This document shows, in pieces, positions 10,865 through 22,576 of a stretch of 64,000 nucleotides of DNA. Made by a program: the position numbers and the translations under genes. Position 1 is the first letter of the stretch; the number at the start of each line of letters is the position of its first letter. Origin of the DNA: Spirochaetota bacterium (GTDB taxonomy: Bacteria; Spirochaetota; Spirochaetia; Treponematales; Rectinemataceae); NCBI GenBank assembly GCA_026398595.1, contig JAPLSO010000051.1, positions 170,198 to 234,197 of the forward strand. Direction: 5' to 3'. A model generated the notes under the pieces. That model searched no databases and was not told the origin of the DNA. It saw nothing but the letters and a program-made list of their open reading frames with translations.

Positions 10865-10903
10865 AAAAACCTCCTTGGAGCGGGACCTTTGCCCGCTTGA
10901 TTC

Positions 10904-12067
10904 CTATGCTTTGGCCGCGGCAGTCTGCCTGCCGGCCGTAAAGCCAAATTGTGGGTCCAGGCCCAGAGGCCTGTGCTGGGCCATAAGCCTCTCGAAGACC
11001 ATACCCGCCGCCCCGTAGGCGACGGCCTTGTCCTTGAGGCTCGAATAATCGATGTCGACTTTCTTGGAGGTCGGATACATCCAGTTCTCCTCGAGTTTCC
11101 TACGCAGCATCGCTGGCAGATCGACGTCCAGACCTTCGATGTCGCCGCCTATGAAGACCTTGGGGAAGTCCATGGTGTTGATCAGCATCGCCATGTTCCG
11201 GGCGAGCTCCTCGATGGCCCGCTCAAGGATGACCTTGTCCGATCGCATCGCCTTGAGCTCCTCCTTGCCCAGGGAGAACTGGAGGTCGTTCTTCCCCTCG
11301 CAGAGGACGGATCGGAATTCACCCGCGTAGCCGTGGGAACCCGTATGGACCTTGCCGCCCAGGACGATGCCGAAGCCCACACCGATGCCTCCGTAGCAGC
11401 GCAGCGAGGTCTGGTCCTGCCTGCATTCGACGAGGGCGTAGAGAAAGTCCTTCAGCTCTTCCTTCCTGTTGAAGGCGAGCTCGCCCCAGGCACAGCAATT
11501 GGCGTCGTTGTCGATGCAGTGAGGTACCAATATCTTGCCCTCCGTCGCCGCGGCGAAGTCGAAGGGCTTGGCAATACCCAGAGGAACCGAGTATCGGATC
11601 CTGTTGCGATAGGTGTCGACGAGACCGGCTGTGCCGACCCCGACGCCGAGAAGGATGGAGTCGCCGCAGTATGCCGACTCGGTCTCCTCGACCATGTTGA
11701 CGATAGTGTCGGCGAAGTTATCGTACTCTATTTCGACGGGACTGCGTTCCGATGCAAGGACGGCGCCCGAGGCATCGACGACGACGGCCTCGCAGAGCCC
11801 GACCTGGACCTCGATGCCGATGAAACGACCGTATTCCTTCCTGACTGCGAGTCGGATGGGCTTGCGGCCGCCCTTGGAAGATGCCTCGCCCTCATCCTTC
11901 TCCTCGACGAGTCCGGCATCCATGAGGAAGCCAACCTGATTCGTCACCGTCGATTTATCGAGTTCCAGAAGCTTGGCGATGTCGATTCGGCTGATCCCGG
12001 GATTGCGCCAGATCGCGCGGAAAATGCGCGATGTCGTCCTCGTTCCCGAATCTCCGCCTCTCACCAT
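10904..12067 (-). CDS. ROK family transcriptional regulator (NagC/XylR type)
   Basis: N-terminal wHTH (NPGISRIDIAKLLELDKSTVTNQVGFLMDAGLVEE) plus ROK domain (CIDNDANCCAWGEL). Confidence 0.93.
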   Translation of the reverse strand: MVRGGDSGTRTTSRIFRAIWRNPGISRIDIAKLLELDKSTVTNQVGFLMDAGLVEEKDEGEASSKGGRKPIRLAVRKEYGRFIGIEVQVGLCEAVVVDASGAVLASERSPVEIEYDNFADTIVNMVEETESAYCGDSILLGVGVGTAGLVDTYRNRIRYSVPLGIAKPFDFAAATEGKILVPHCIDNDANCCAWGELAFNRKEELKDFLYALVECRQDQTSLRCYGGIGVGFGIVLGGKVHTGSHGYAGEFRSVLCEGKNDLQFSLGKEELKAMRSDKVILERAIEELARNMAMLINTMDFPKVFIGGDIEGLDVDLPAMLRRKLEENWMYPTSKKVDIDYSSLKDKAVAYGAAGMVFERLMAQHRPLGLDPQFGFTAGRQTAAAKA

Positions 12068-12102
12068 CGTTCCCTGCTCCTCTTGCGGGCCTGTCTACCC
12101 TA

Positions 12103-12121
12103 ATTGGTTGATTTAACCAAT
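12103..12121. promoter_or_regulatory. perfect inverted repeat ATTGGTT-N5-AACCAAT, candidate ROK operator
   Basis: attggttgatttaaccaat between the divergent ROK regulator (start 12067) and GH2 gene (start 12190). Confidence 0.6.
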
Positions 12122-12189
12122 CAATTATCATATACCCCCATCTTACGGAACTGTCAAGAAGACTTTAGAATTACCCCCGGAGGTCGACG

Positions 12190-14730
12190 ATGAGAAAATT
12201 ATCCCTGGCCGGAATCTGGAATCTGCGCGAATCGGGAGCGCCTGAAAAAGTCCCCATCGAACTGCCCGGGGACATCGTCTCAGCCCTCCTCGCCGCGGGG
12301 CTGATATCCGACCCCTACGCAGGCGAGGATGAATCGGCCGTCCAATGGGTCGGACGCAAGGATTGGTTCCTCGAGAAGGAATTCTCCGTCGATGAGGAGT
12401 TCCTTTCGGCCGGAAGAGTCTTCCTCGATCTCGAGATCGTGGACACCATGGCTGATATAAGTCTCAATGGCACCAGCCTTGGTTCGAGCTCGGACATGTT
12501 CACGCGGTTCAGGCGCGAGGTAGCAGAATACCTGGTCCCCGGACTCAACAGACTTTCCGTCCTCATCCACTCGCCTGAACTCGCTGCGCAAGCCCTGGCG
12601 GAAGCCCTTCCCTACCCCATTCCTGCATCGACGTACCCGATCTCCTCTCCCCACAGAAATCTTGTCCGCAAGGCCCAGTGCATGGGAGGCTGGGATTGGG
12701 GCCCCTGTCTGATGACGGGAGGAATCTACGACTGGCTGGAACTGACCGCCGTCGACGGCCCCCGGATCGACTACCTCAAGGCCGAGGCTAAGCCCGTAGG
12801 CGAGATGGACGTCAAGCTGGGCGCCGAGCGCGGCCCTGACTTTGAACTCAAGGTTTCGATCGAGGTACATTGCATGAAAGCCGGTCCTGCCCTCGTCGGT
12901 ATCCGATTCGAAGAGAAGGAGATCCTGCGGCAGGTCAAGCTTGGAGTGGGGTCGAATCTCGTCTCGGAGACTTTCAAAGTCGAGAAACCCCGGCTCTGGT
13001 GGCCGAACGGCTGCGGTCAGAGGAAGCTCTACCGGCTCGAGGTCTCCCTCGGTCCGGTGGAAAGCCCTTCTGCCATAGGACCACATGTCGTTCAGACTGC
13101 CATAGGATTCCGATCCTTATTGGTACGGACTAAGGAGGACGCCATCGGCCGCGAGATGGTCCTCATGGTCAACGGACATAAAATCTTCGCCAAAGGCGCC
13201 AACTGGATACCCGCGGATGCCCTGCCCTCACGCTGGACACAGTCGAGGCTCCGCAGCCTCCTTACGTCGGCGGCGGAGGCGGGGATGAACTGCCTCCGCG
13301 TCTGGGGAGGGGGACGCTACGAGAGTGACTATTTCTATGCTATCTGCGATGAATTGGGCATTATGATCTGGCAGGATTGCATGTTCTCCTGCGCCCTCTA
13401 TCCCTCGTCTCTCGACTTCCTCGCCAAGGTTGAGGAGGAGGTACGCCATCAGGTCAAGCGCCTGGCCTCCCACCCCAGCCTCGCACTCTGGTGCGGCAAC
13501 AACGAAGCCCTGGGAGCGATCACCTGGTACGAGGAATCACGAAAAAGCCCGGCGCGTTACATCGTCGACTATGACAGGCTCACCGCAGGCGTACTGGGCA
13601 GGGTCATCCATGAACTCGACCCCGGTAGGCTTTTCTGGCCCTCCAGCCCCTCGGCGGGACCCGACGACTTTTCGGACAACTGGCATTCGGACGAGCGCGG
13701 CGACATGCACTTCTGGCAGGTATGGCACGAGGGCAGGCCTTTCTCCGACTACTTGAGCGTCCAACCCCGCTTCTGCTCGGAGTTTGGCTTCCAGTCCTTC
13801 CCCTCCTTAAGAACCATAAAGAACTTCGCTCCCGCCTCGGGGCTGAATGTCACGTCGCCGGCCATGGAAGGCCACCAGCGACATCCGAAAGGCAATTCTC
13901 TCATCATGGACACCATGTTGCGTTATTTCCGGATGCCCAAGGACTTCCCCTCCACCCTCTACCTCTCCCAGGTCCAGCAAGCGCTTGCCATTAAGACGGC
14001 GGTCGAGTACTGGAGGACAAATCGACCGCGCTGCTCGGGAGCTCTCTACTGGCAGCTAAACGATGTGTGGCCGGTCACGAGCTGGTCCAGTCTCGAGTAC
14101 GACGGGTCGTGGAAGCTCCTCCAGTACGAGGCCAAACGCTTCTACGACTCCCGGCTCCTCGCCTTTTGCGCCGTGAAGGAGGGCCTCGAGCTGCGGGCGG
14201 CAAACGATGCGGACCTTCCCTGGAAGGGGGAGTATAGGATCGGCTTCAGGGACTTCGATGGACGCCTCGTCTCGAGCCTGTCGGGCCCGGCCGTGGTCGA
14301 TGCCGAATCCTCGGCTCTCTTTTGCTCCATTCCCAAAGCCGAATTCCCCGGCTCCGCCCGGGGGCTCTTCGTCGAGGCGGAATTCCTGTCCATCGGAGAC
14401 TATAATAATCGCAGGGCGCTAGCCTTCCTCGCCGAACCCAAACGCTGCGAACTGGCCAATCCCGCCATCGACGCGAAAATCGGCGTCGCGACCGACGGAA
14501 GCCTCTGGCTGACGATCGAGGCCGTCCAGGCTCCAGCCTTCTACGTGGCGCCCGAGCTTCCGGCCCTCGAGGGCCGCTTCGAGGATTCGGGTTTCCATCT
14601 GCTAAAGGGTGAGAAGCGGCGGCTGAGGTTCATCCCCCGTGAGGAAGCGGCTTTCGAAGCCGGAGGCGCCGGACTCCAAGTCCTGTCGAAGGACATGGTC
14701 GTGCGCCACCTGCGTTCGAGTTACGAATAA
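12190..14730 (+). CDS. glycoside hydrolase family 2, beta-mannosidase-like
   Basis: 846 aa; ANWIPADALPSR, MNCLRVWGGGRYESDYFYAICDELGIMIWQDCMFSCALYP, WCGNNEA, FCSEFGFQSFPS. Confidence 0.93.
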   Translation: MRKLSLAGIWNLRESGAPEKVPIELPGDIVSALLAAGLISDPYAGEDESAVQWVGRKDWFLEKEFSVDEEFLSAGRVFLDLEIVDTMADISLNGTSLGSSSDMFTRFRREVAEYLVPGLNRLSVLIHSPELAAQALAEALPYPIPASTYPISSPHRNLVRKAQCMGGWDWGPCLMTGGIYDWLELTAVDGPRIDYLKAEAKPVGEMDVKLGAERGPDFELKVSIEVHCMKAGPALVGIRFEEKEILRQVKLGVGSNLVSETFKVEKPRLWWPNGCGQRKLYRLEVSLGPVESPSAIGPHVVQTAIGFRSLLVRTKEDAIGREMVLMVNGHKIFAKGANWIPADALPSRWTQSRLRSLLTSAAEAGMNCLRVWGGGRYESDYFYAICDELGIMIWQDCMFSCALYPSSLDFLAKVEEEVRHQVKRLASHPSLALWCGNNEALGAITWYEESRKSPARYIVDYDRLTAGVLGRVIHELDPGRLFWPSSPSAGPDDFSDNWHSDERGDMHFWQVWHEGRPFSDYLSVQPRFCSEFGFQSFPSLRTIKNFAPASGLNVTSPAMEGHQRHPKGNSLIMDTMLRYFRMPKDFPSTLYLSQVQQALAIKTAVEYWRTNRPRCSGALYWQLNDVWPVTSWSSLEYDGSWKLLQYEAKRFYDSRLLAFCAVKEGLELRAANDADLPWKGEYRIGFRDFDGRLVSSLSGPAVVDAESSALFCSIPKAEFPGSARGLFVEAEFLSIGDYNNRRALAFLAEPKRCELANPAIDAKIGVATDGSLWLTIEAVQAPAFYVAPELPALEGRFEDSGFHLLKGEKRRLRFIPREEAAFEAGGAGLQVLSKDMVVRHLRSSYE

Positions 14731-14750
14731 GGACGGCTTTCCGTTATAAA

Positions 14751-14790
14751 AATGAGGGCGCCCGCCATTACCGGCAGGCGCCCTCATTAT
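14751..14790. terminator. bidirectional intrinsic terminator between GH2 and argF
   Basis: 12-bp arms AATGAGGGCGCC (14751-14762) / GGCGCCCTCATT (14777-14788). Confidence 0.75.
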
Positions 14791-14805
14791 CCATCAGATT
14801 CTATA

Positions 14806-15807
14806 TCAAATATCCCCTATCGTGGCGACCATGACAGCCTTGATGGTGTGGAGCCTGTTCTCGGCCTGGTCGAAAGCAGCGGAGTGCCGCGATCGGAAGA
14901 CCTCGTCCGATACTTCCATTTCCTTGATGCCGTGCTTGGCCGCGATCTCGGCGCCCACAACCGTCTCGGTGTCGTGGAAGGCGGGAAGGCAGTGGAGGAA
15001 GACGCAGTCTGGATTCCCTGTTTTCAGGACGAAGTCCATGGTGACGCGGTACTTTTCGAGCTGGGCGATCCGTTCGGCGAACTTGGCTTCCTCACCCATC
15101 GATACCCAGACGTCGGTATAAAGAACATCGGCGCCGGCCAGAGCCTGGTCCACCTTGCCGATGTCGAAAAACTCGATCTTGCCGCCGGTCGACGCGGCTA
15201 TCTTGTTCATTTCGGCGGTTAGAGCCTCGTTGGGCCAGAGTTCCCTGGGTGCGAGGGCCACGAAGCTCATCCCCATCTTGGCGCATCCGATCATGAGGGC
15301 GTTGCCCATGTTGTTGCGGGCGTCGCCGCAATAGACGAGCTTCACCTTGTCAAGCGGTTTGGCGACATGCTCCTCGACCGTCAGAAGGTCGGCGAGAATC
15401 TGGGTGGGATGGTCCTCGTCGGTGAGGCCGTTCCATACAGGAACGCCTGAGTAACGGGCGAGGTCCTCGACAAGCTTCTGCGAAAATCCCCGGTACTGGA
15501 TGCCGTCATACATGCGGCCCAGAACCTTCGCTGTGTCCTCGACCGATTCCTTCTTGCCCATCTGGGAGTTGGTGAGGAAGGTCGCGTTGCCTCCCTCGTC
15601 CCAGCAGGCCGCCTCGAAGGCGCATCGCGTGCGGGTCGAAGTTTTATCGAAGATGAGAACGATGTTCTTCCTGTAGAGGGAATTCCCTTTCACGCCCGAA
15701 CGCTTTTTGGCCTTGAGATCGGCCGAAAGATCGAGGAGATAGCGGATCTCCTCGGGGCTGAAATCCTTCAGGGTCAGAAAACTGCGTCCTTTCAGATTGA
15801 CGGGCAT
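14806..15807 (-). CDS. argF: ornithine carbamoyltransferase
   Basis: STRTRCAFE, DEDHPTQILADLLT, FLHCLPAFHD; start at MPVNLKGRSFLTLKDF. Confidence 0.94.
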   Translation of the reverse strand: MPVNLKGRSFLTLKDFSPEEIRYLLDLSADLKAKKRSGVKGNSLYRKNIVLIFDKTSTRTRCAFEAACWDEGGNATFLTNSQMGKKESVEDTAKVLGRMYDGIQYRGFSQKLVEDLARYSGVPVWNGLTDEDHPTQILADLLTVEEHVAKPLDKVKLVYCGDARNNMGNALMIGCAKMGMSFVALAPRELWPNEALTAEMNKIAASTGGKIEFFDIGKVDQALAGADVLYTDVWVSMGEEAKFAERIAQLEKYRVTMDFVLKTGNPDCVFLHCLPAFHDTETVVGAEIAAKHGIKEMEVSDEVFRSRHSAAFDQAENRLHTIKAVMVATIGDI

Positions 15808-15968
15808 GAGAACCTCCACGGCGGAATCCGGACCGCTTAAAATCCGGCGGTATGGAATTGGTATATACTTGTCGCGGGGGCAAGGTCAAGTTTGACTCGC
15901 ATCCCCTATTCGGCTATACTCGATTTTCAACCCTATCCTTTGCGGGCATCCTACTTTAAGGAGCAGCT

Positions 15969-17339
15969 ATGCCACTGACCCTTTCCGAGCTTAGCGAAGC
16001 AGTCCTGGCGACACAATACGCGGTACGCGGCCCCATCGTCGCCAAAGCCCAGGAACTGGAGCGATCGGGCAGGAAGATCATCTACTGCAACATCGGCAAC
16101 CCCCAGTCCCTCGGGCAGAAGCCCTTGAGCTACATGCGCCAGGTTCTGGCCCTCGCTGAGTGCCCAAATCTCGCACAAAAGGCGCCCGGCGCCTTCCCCG
16201 ACGACGTCAAGGAAACGGTGAAGACCATATTGACGGGCTCCAAGTTCGGCCTCGGCGCCTATTCGGACTCCAAGGGTCTAAAATTCGTCCGGGAAGCCGT
16301 CGCTTCCTTCATAGCGAAGCGGGACTCCGATCCTGTCCTCAAGGTCGAGTCCGACCCGGAGCATATCTACCTAACGGACGGGGCTTCCAAGGGCGTCCAG
16401 GCCGCCTTGCGCCTGCTCATCGCCTCCGAGCGGGACGGGATCATGATCCCCATCCCCCAATACCCCCTCTACTCGGCCACGATCACCCTCTACGGTGGCC
16501 TCCAGGTGGGCTATTACCTCGACGAGTCCGCCGGTTGGAGCCTGTCGCGGAAGAATCTCGACGAAGCCTACAGGAGGGCCTCGACCTCGGGCACGCGAGT
16601 GAGGGCGCTCTGCGTTATCAATCCAGGCAACCCCACGGGTTCCCTCCTCTCAAGGGACAACATCGCCATGGTCATCGCGTTCGCCCGGGAACATAGCCTC
16701 TCAATCCTCGCCGACGAGGTGTACCAGGAGAATGTCTACAGTGAGGGCGATGCGTTCGTCTCCTTCGCCAGGGTCCTCGCCGAGCTGGACGAAAAGGAAG
16801 TGAGCCTTTTCAGTTTTCACTCCTGCTCCAAAGGCTTTCTCGGGGAATGCGGACAGCGCGGCGGCTACATGGAAGTCAGGAACATCCCTTCCGAGGTCCT
16901 GGCCCAGATTACCAAGCTCCAGTCCGTCTCGCTCTGCGCCAACCTTCCCGGCCAGATCCTCGTCTACCTCATGGTCAAGCCGCCCCGCCCCGGCGACCCT
17001 TCCTGGGAACCCTACGACAAGGAAAGAAGGGGTATCCTCGCCGAACTCGCGCGGCGGGCAAAATTCCTGGCCGAGGGCCTCAATCGCATCCCGGGCTACT
17101 CCTGCCAGCCCATCGCGGGTGCCATGTACGCCTTCCCGACCATCCAGCTTCCGGCGGGCAAGACGGATGAGAACTACTGCATGGCCCTTCTCGAGGACAC
17201 GGGCATCTGCGTCGTGCCGGGGACGGGCTTCGGCCAAGCCGCGGGGACAGCCCACTTCAGGACGACTATCCTGCCCCCGGCCGACCAGATCGAAGAAGTC
17301 GTAAAGAAAATCGCAGAATTCCACGGTGCGTGGAGATAG
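15969..17339 (+). CDS. class I PLP aminotransferase, alanine-aminotransferase (GPT) like
   Basis: IIYCNIGNPQSLGQKPLSYMRQVLALAECPNL, INPGNPTGSLLS, SFHSCSKGFLGECGQRGGYMEV. Confidence 0.9.
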   Translation: MPLTLSELSEAVLATQYAVRGPIVAKAQELERSGRKIIYCNIGNPQSLGQKPLSYMRQVLALAECPNLAQKAPGAFPDDVKETVKTILTGSKFGLGAYSDSKGLKFVREAVASFIAKRDSDPVLKVESDPEHIYLTDGASKGVQAALRLLIASERDGIMIPIPQYPLYSATITLYGGLQVGYYLDESAGWSLSRKNLDEAYRRASTSGTRVRALCVINPGNPTGSLLSRDNIAMVIAFAREHSLSILADEVYQENVYSEGDAFVSFARVLAELDEKEVSLFSFHSCSKGFLGECGQRGGYMEVRNIPSEVLAQITKLQSVSLCANLPGQILVYLMVKPPRPGDPSWEPYDKERRGILAELARRAKFLAEGLNRIPGYSCQPIAGAMYAFPTIQLPAGKTDENYCMALLEDTGICVVPGTGFGQAAGTAHFRTTILPPADQIEEVVKKIAEFHGAWR

Positions 17340-17348
17340 GAGAACGCT

Positions 17349-17621
17349 ATGGAATGGAGAGCCAACCATATTCTCGCCAAGAACAGGGCCCTCGCTCAGG
17401 AACGACAAAAGCGGCTCAAGACAGGGGCGAATTTCGAAAGCCTGGCGCGTGAACACTCCACCCTTCCCTCCCGCTCCTCAGGAGGCGACCTTGGCTGGTT
17501 CGGTCCAGGCAAGATAGTCCCTGCCTTCGGAGTGGTCTGTAAAGGCCTCGGCCTCGGATCGATCTCCGACGTCGTCCAGACCCAGTTCGGCTATCATCTG
17601 ATCAAACTCCCCGGGCGGTAA
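17349..17621 (+). CDS. PpiC-type (parvulin) peptidylprolyl isomerase, single domain
   Basis: 90 aa: RANHILAKN...GANFESLAREHSTLPSRSSGGDLGWFGPGKIVPAF...VQTQFGYHLIKL. Confidence 0.9.
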   Translation: MEWRANHILAKNRALAQERQKRLKTGANFESLAREHSTLPSRSSGGDLGWFGPGKIVPAFGVVCKGLGLGSISDVVQTQFGYHLIKLPGR

Positions 17622-17623
17622 CA

Positions 17624-18553
17624 ATGGAAACACAACAACCTGAATTTAATGTAGACTCAGACTCCCTTAAAACCATCCTGAGAGTTCTCGGCGAGGGAGC
17701 GTACACGGTGGACAGGGACAGAAGAATCGTCTTCTGGAACCAGGCCGCGGAAAGACTGACAGGTTACCGAGCCGACGACATTGTTGGAAGGAAGTGTTCC
17801 GACAACCTCTTGCGACATGTGCTGGCCGATGGAACCGAGCTCTGCCTGCACGGCTGTCCCCTCCTGGCTACCATGGAAGACGGTAATTCTAGGGAAGCGC
17901 AAGTCTACCTGCACCACAGGGACGGGCACCGCCTTCCCGTCTTCGTCCGATCGGCCCCCTTGCGCGATAACGACGGAAGCATCGTGGGTTCCCTGGAGAT
18001 CTTTTCGGACCGAAGCGACGGAAACGCCCTGCTCGCCGAACTCGAAAGCCTGAAACGGGAGATCCTCACGGATCCCCTCACCGGGTTGGGCAATCGCCGC
18101 TACCTGGATATCATGTCCGAGACCCGATTCGCCGCCCTCAAGGAGGAAGGCCTGCATTTCGGCCTTATGCTCGCCGATATCGACCATTTTAAAAGGGTGA
18201 ACGACGACTACGGCCATCTGAACGGCGACAGGATTCTCACGATGACGGCCAAGACCATAGCCGGGGCCGTCGGTTCCCTGGACGCTGTCGTTCGATTCGG
18301 CGGCGAGGAATTCGTCGTCCTCTGCCCGAATTGCGGCGGCGCCGATCTGGCCAAGATCGCCGAACGCATCTGCACACTCTTGCGGCATGCATGGATAGAC
18401 ATCGGACCCGAGGAGAAACTCTCCGTCACGGTTTCGATAGGCGGCGCGATATCAGAGCGGGAAGACGATCTTAAAAGTCTGGTGGCCAGGGCCGACAAGC
18501 GAATGTACGAGTGCAAGAAAACCGGCCGCGACCGGTACCTCATAGGGGACTGA
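17624..18553 (+). CDS. PAS-domain diguanylate cyclase (GGDEF)
   Basis: PAS with DRRIVFWNQAAERLTGY; GGEEF active site (VVRFGGEEFVVLCPN), LGNRRYLD. Confidence 0.94.
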   Translation: METQQPEFNVDSDSLKTILRVLGEGAYTVDRDRRIVFWNQAAERLTGYRADDIVGRKCSDNLLRHVLADGTELCLHGCPLLATMEDGNSREAQVYLHHRDGHRLPVFVRSAPLRDNDGSIVGSLEIFSDRSDGNALLAELESLKREILTDPLTGLGNRRYLDIMSETRFAALKEEGLHFGLMLADIDHFKRVNDDYGHLNGDRILTMTAKTIAGAVGSLDAVVRFGGEEFVVLCPNCGGADLAKIAERICTLLRHAWIDIGPEEKLSVTVSIGGAISEREDDLKSLVARADKRMYECKKTGRDRYLIGD

Positions 18554-18564
18554 GACTTACCGAC

Positions 18565-19281
18565 CTACAGTTTCCGGAGTTGCGCGAGGAGAGCCGCGAA
18601 GTCGCGGGGGGCTTCTGCCTCGAAAACCATGGGTCGGCGGTCGGCTGGATGCGCGAAGGCTATGCGCCGGGCGTGGAGGGCAGTCCGCGCGATAAGGGGT
18701 TTCTCTTCGAAGGGGTCACCTTTCCATTTTCGTTTCAGACTCGACAGAAGAATAGGCTTGCCGTCCCCATAAAGGGGATCAGCCACGATGGGGTAGCCCG
18801 TCGCGGTGAGATGGACGCGGATCTGGTGTGTCCTCCCCGTTTCAGGCAGAGCCCTGACGAGGCTGAACTCGCCGAAGCGCTCCATGGTCTCGAATCGGGT
18901 GAAGCAATCCTTTCCCCGCCTTTTGTCCACAATCGTCCGGTGGAGGTGATCGGCGTCGGCCCGCAGGGAAAGCCCGCAGTCCCAGCTATCCTCCATGGTT
19001 CTTCCCCTGACGATAGCCAGGTATTCCTTCTCGACCGCCCTTGTAAAGAAGAGCTCGCCCAAGGCTTTATGGGCCTCGGCCGATCGCGCGTACAGAAGGA
19101 GGCCCGAAGTGTCCTTGTCGATCCTGTGCACGACAAAGAGCCGGCCGAAGTCCTTCTCCAATTGATCGAGGGCGACGGGAGCCTCGGAATCGTAGCGGTC
19201 GGGGATGCAGAGGATGCCGGCGGGCTTGAAGACGACGATGAGTGATTCGTCTGAATAGAGGGTTTCCAAGGTACTCTTCAC
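18565..19281 (-). CDS. RluA-family RNA pseudouridine synthase
   Basis: VVHRIDKDTSGLLLYARS, GRTHQIRVHLTATGYPIVADPLYG; likely GTG start at 19281. Confidence 0.9.
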   Translation of the reverse strand: MKSTLETLYSDESLIVVFKPAGILCIPDRYDSEAPVALDQLEKDFGRLFVVHRIDKDTSGLLLYARSAEAHKALGELFFTRAVEKEYLAIVRGRTMEDSWDCGLSLRADADHLHRTIVDKRRGKDCFTRFETMERFGEFSLVRALPETGRTHQIRVHLTATGYPIVADPLYGDGKPILLSSLKRKWKGDPFEEKPLIARTALHARRIAFAHPADRRPMVFEAEAPRDFAALLAQLRKL

Positions 19282-19330
19282 GGTTACCACTCTAGCACGG
19301 GGGCGCTTGCCTTGTCTTGTCCGCCGATCC

Positions 19331-21544
<2,214 letters not shown>

Positions 21545-21580
21545 ATCCAGTTCAAAGCCGTTTATCGTAAAAGCACAGAG

Positions 21581-21607
21581 AGGCGCTCTGAAAGGAGCGC
21601 CTTTTTT
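21581..21607 (+). terminator. intrinsic terminator of groEL
   Basis: AGGCGCTC-TGAAAG-GAGCGCCT followed by TTTTT. Confidence 0.85.
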
Positions 21608-21702
21608 GTCGTCTCGCCAGTTTTGACAGTTCGGTCAGCTGATGGTAAGCTCCGTTGATCGACGGTCGGCCAGCCTGCGGTCAGACCAAGGAGGGACACA
21701 GA

Positions 21703-22464
21703 ATGCGCGATACCGAAAACCCTGTTCGCCTGGGCGCAGGCGACATGCTCAAGCTCAAGCGCTGGAACAGTCCCACCGTCTACAACGGCTGGGAGGCGAT
21801 AACCCGGCGCGACCGCCTCGAGGGGCTGTGGAACAGGGATGAGGCGCAGGACTTCACGCCCTCCCTCGGCATCATGGTCGGCAGGGCAGTGACGGTGACG
21901 ATTGCTCCGGCCGATCCGTCGGGCCCCCGCGAACTGTCCGATGCCTGGGACCAATGGTACGAACATGTCGCCTCCATCGAAGGACCCAAGATCATCGTGA
22001 TGCGCGATCTCGGGAGTCCGCCCGGCCTCGGCTCTTTCTGGGGCGAGGTGAGCGCCAACACGCACCGCGCCCTGGGCTGCGTCGGTACCATCGTCGACGG
22101 AGCCGTCCGGGACATCGACGAGATGACCAATGCCGGCTTCAAGGCCCTGGCCCGCCGCCTCTGTGTGGGCCACCTCTACGCCTGGCCCCTCTCCTGGGGC
22201 GGGGAAGTCGAGGTCTTCGGCGTACGGATCGCCGAGGGCACGCTGATCCACGCCGACAAGCATGGATTCATCGGCATTCCGCCCGAGGACGAAGCCCCCC
22301 TTCTCGCTGCAGTCAGGGCGATGGACGAGGCCGAATGCGACACAATCATCCCCGCCGGGCGCTTCGGGGCGAATCAGGATGCAGGCGCAGTGCTCTCAAA
22401 GAGGCGCGCCGCGACTGCGGCCTATCACGCCCTCGCTGGAAAGGTGGGACAAGGCGAGTGGTAA
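21703..22464 (+). CDS. RraA-like family protein (demethylmenaquinone methyltransferase-like fold)
   Basis: GEVSANTHRALGCVGTIVDGAVRDIDEM, HADKHGFIGIP. Confidence 0.85.
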   Translation: MRDTENPVRLGAGDMLKLKRWNSPTVYNGWEAITRRDRLEGLWNRDEAQDFTPSLGIMVGRAVTVTIAPADPSGPRELSDAWDQWYEHVASIEGPKIIVMRDLGSPPGLGSFWGEVSANTHRALGCVGTIVDGAVRDIDEMTNAGFKALARRLCVGHLYAWPLSWGGEVEVFGVRIAEGTLIHADKHGFIGIPPEDEAPLLAAVRAMDEAECDTIIPAGRFGANQDAGAVLSKRRAATAAYHALAGKVGQGEW

Positions 22465-22504
22465 ACATTCAGCGAGGAATCTTTCTTCCAAAACGGGAAA
22501 AGAG

Positions 22505-22532
22505 AAAGGCGCGGCTAATGCCGCGCCTTTCC
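22505..22532. terminator. bidirectional terminator between the RraA-like gene and the ABC exporter
   Basis: AAAGGCGCGGC-TAAT-GCCGCGCCTTT perfect 11-bp stem. Confidence 0.8.
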
Positions 22533-22576
22533 TATTTCAGACCGCAGGTCGAACCTGCGCCAGGACACGCCGTCCT

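Noticed and set aside
10879-10897. Hairpin AGCGGG-N7-CCCGCT between the ROK gene and the SBP gene
   Set aside because: Short 6-bp stem without U tract and close to the ribosome-binding region; could be incidental, not called as terminator
10949-12103. 384-aa plus-strand ORF opposite the ROK regulator
   Set aside because: Complete antisense overlap with a well-supported ROK gene; acidic composition typical of a shadow ORF
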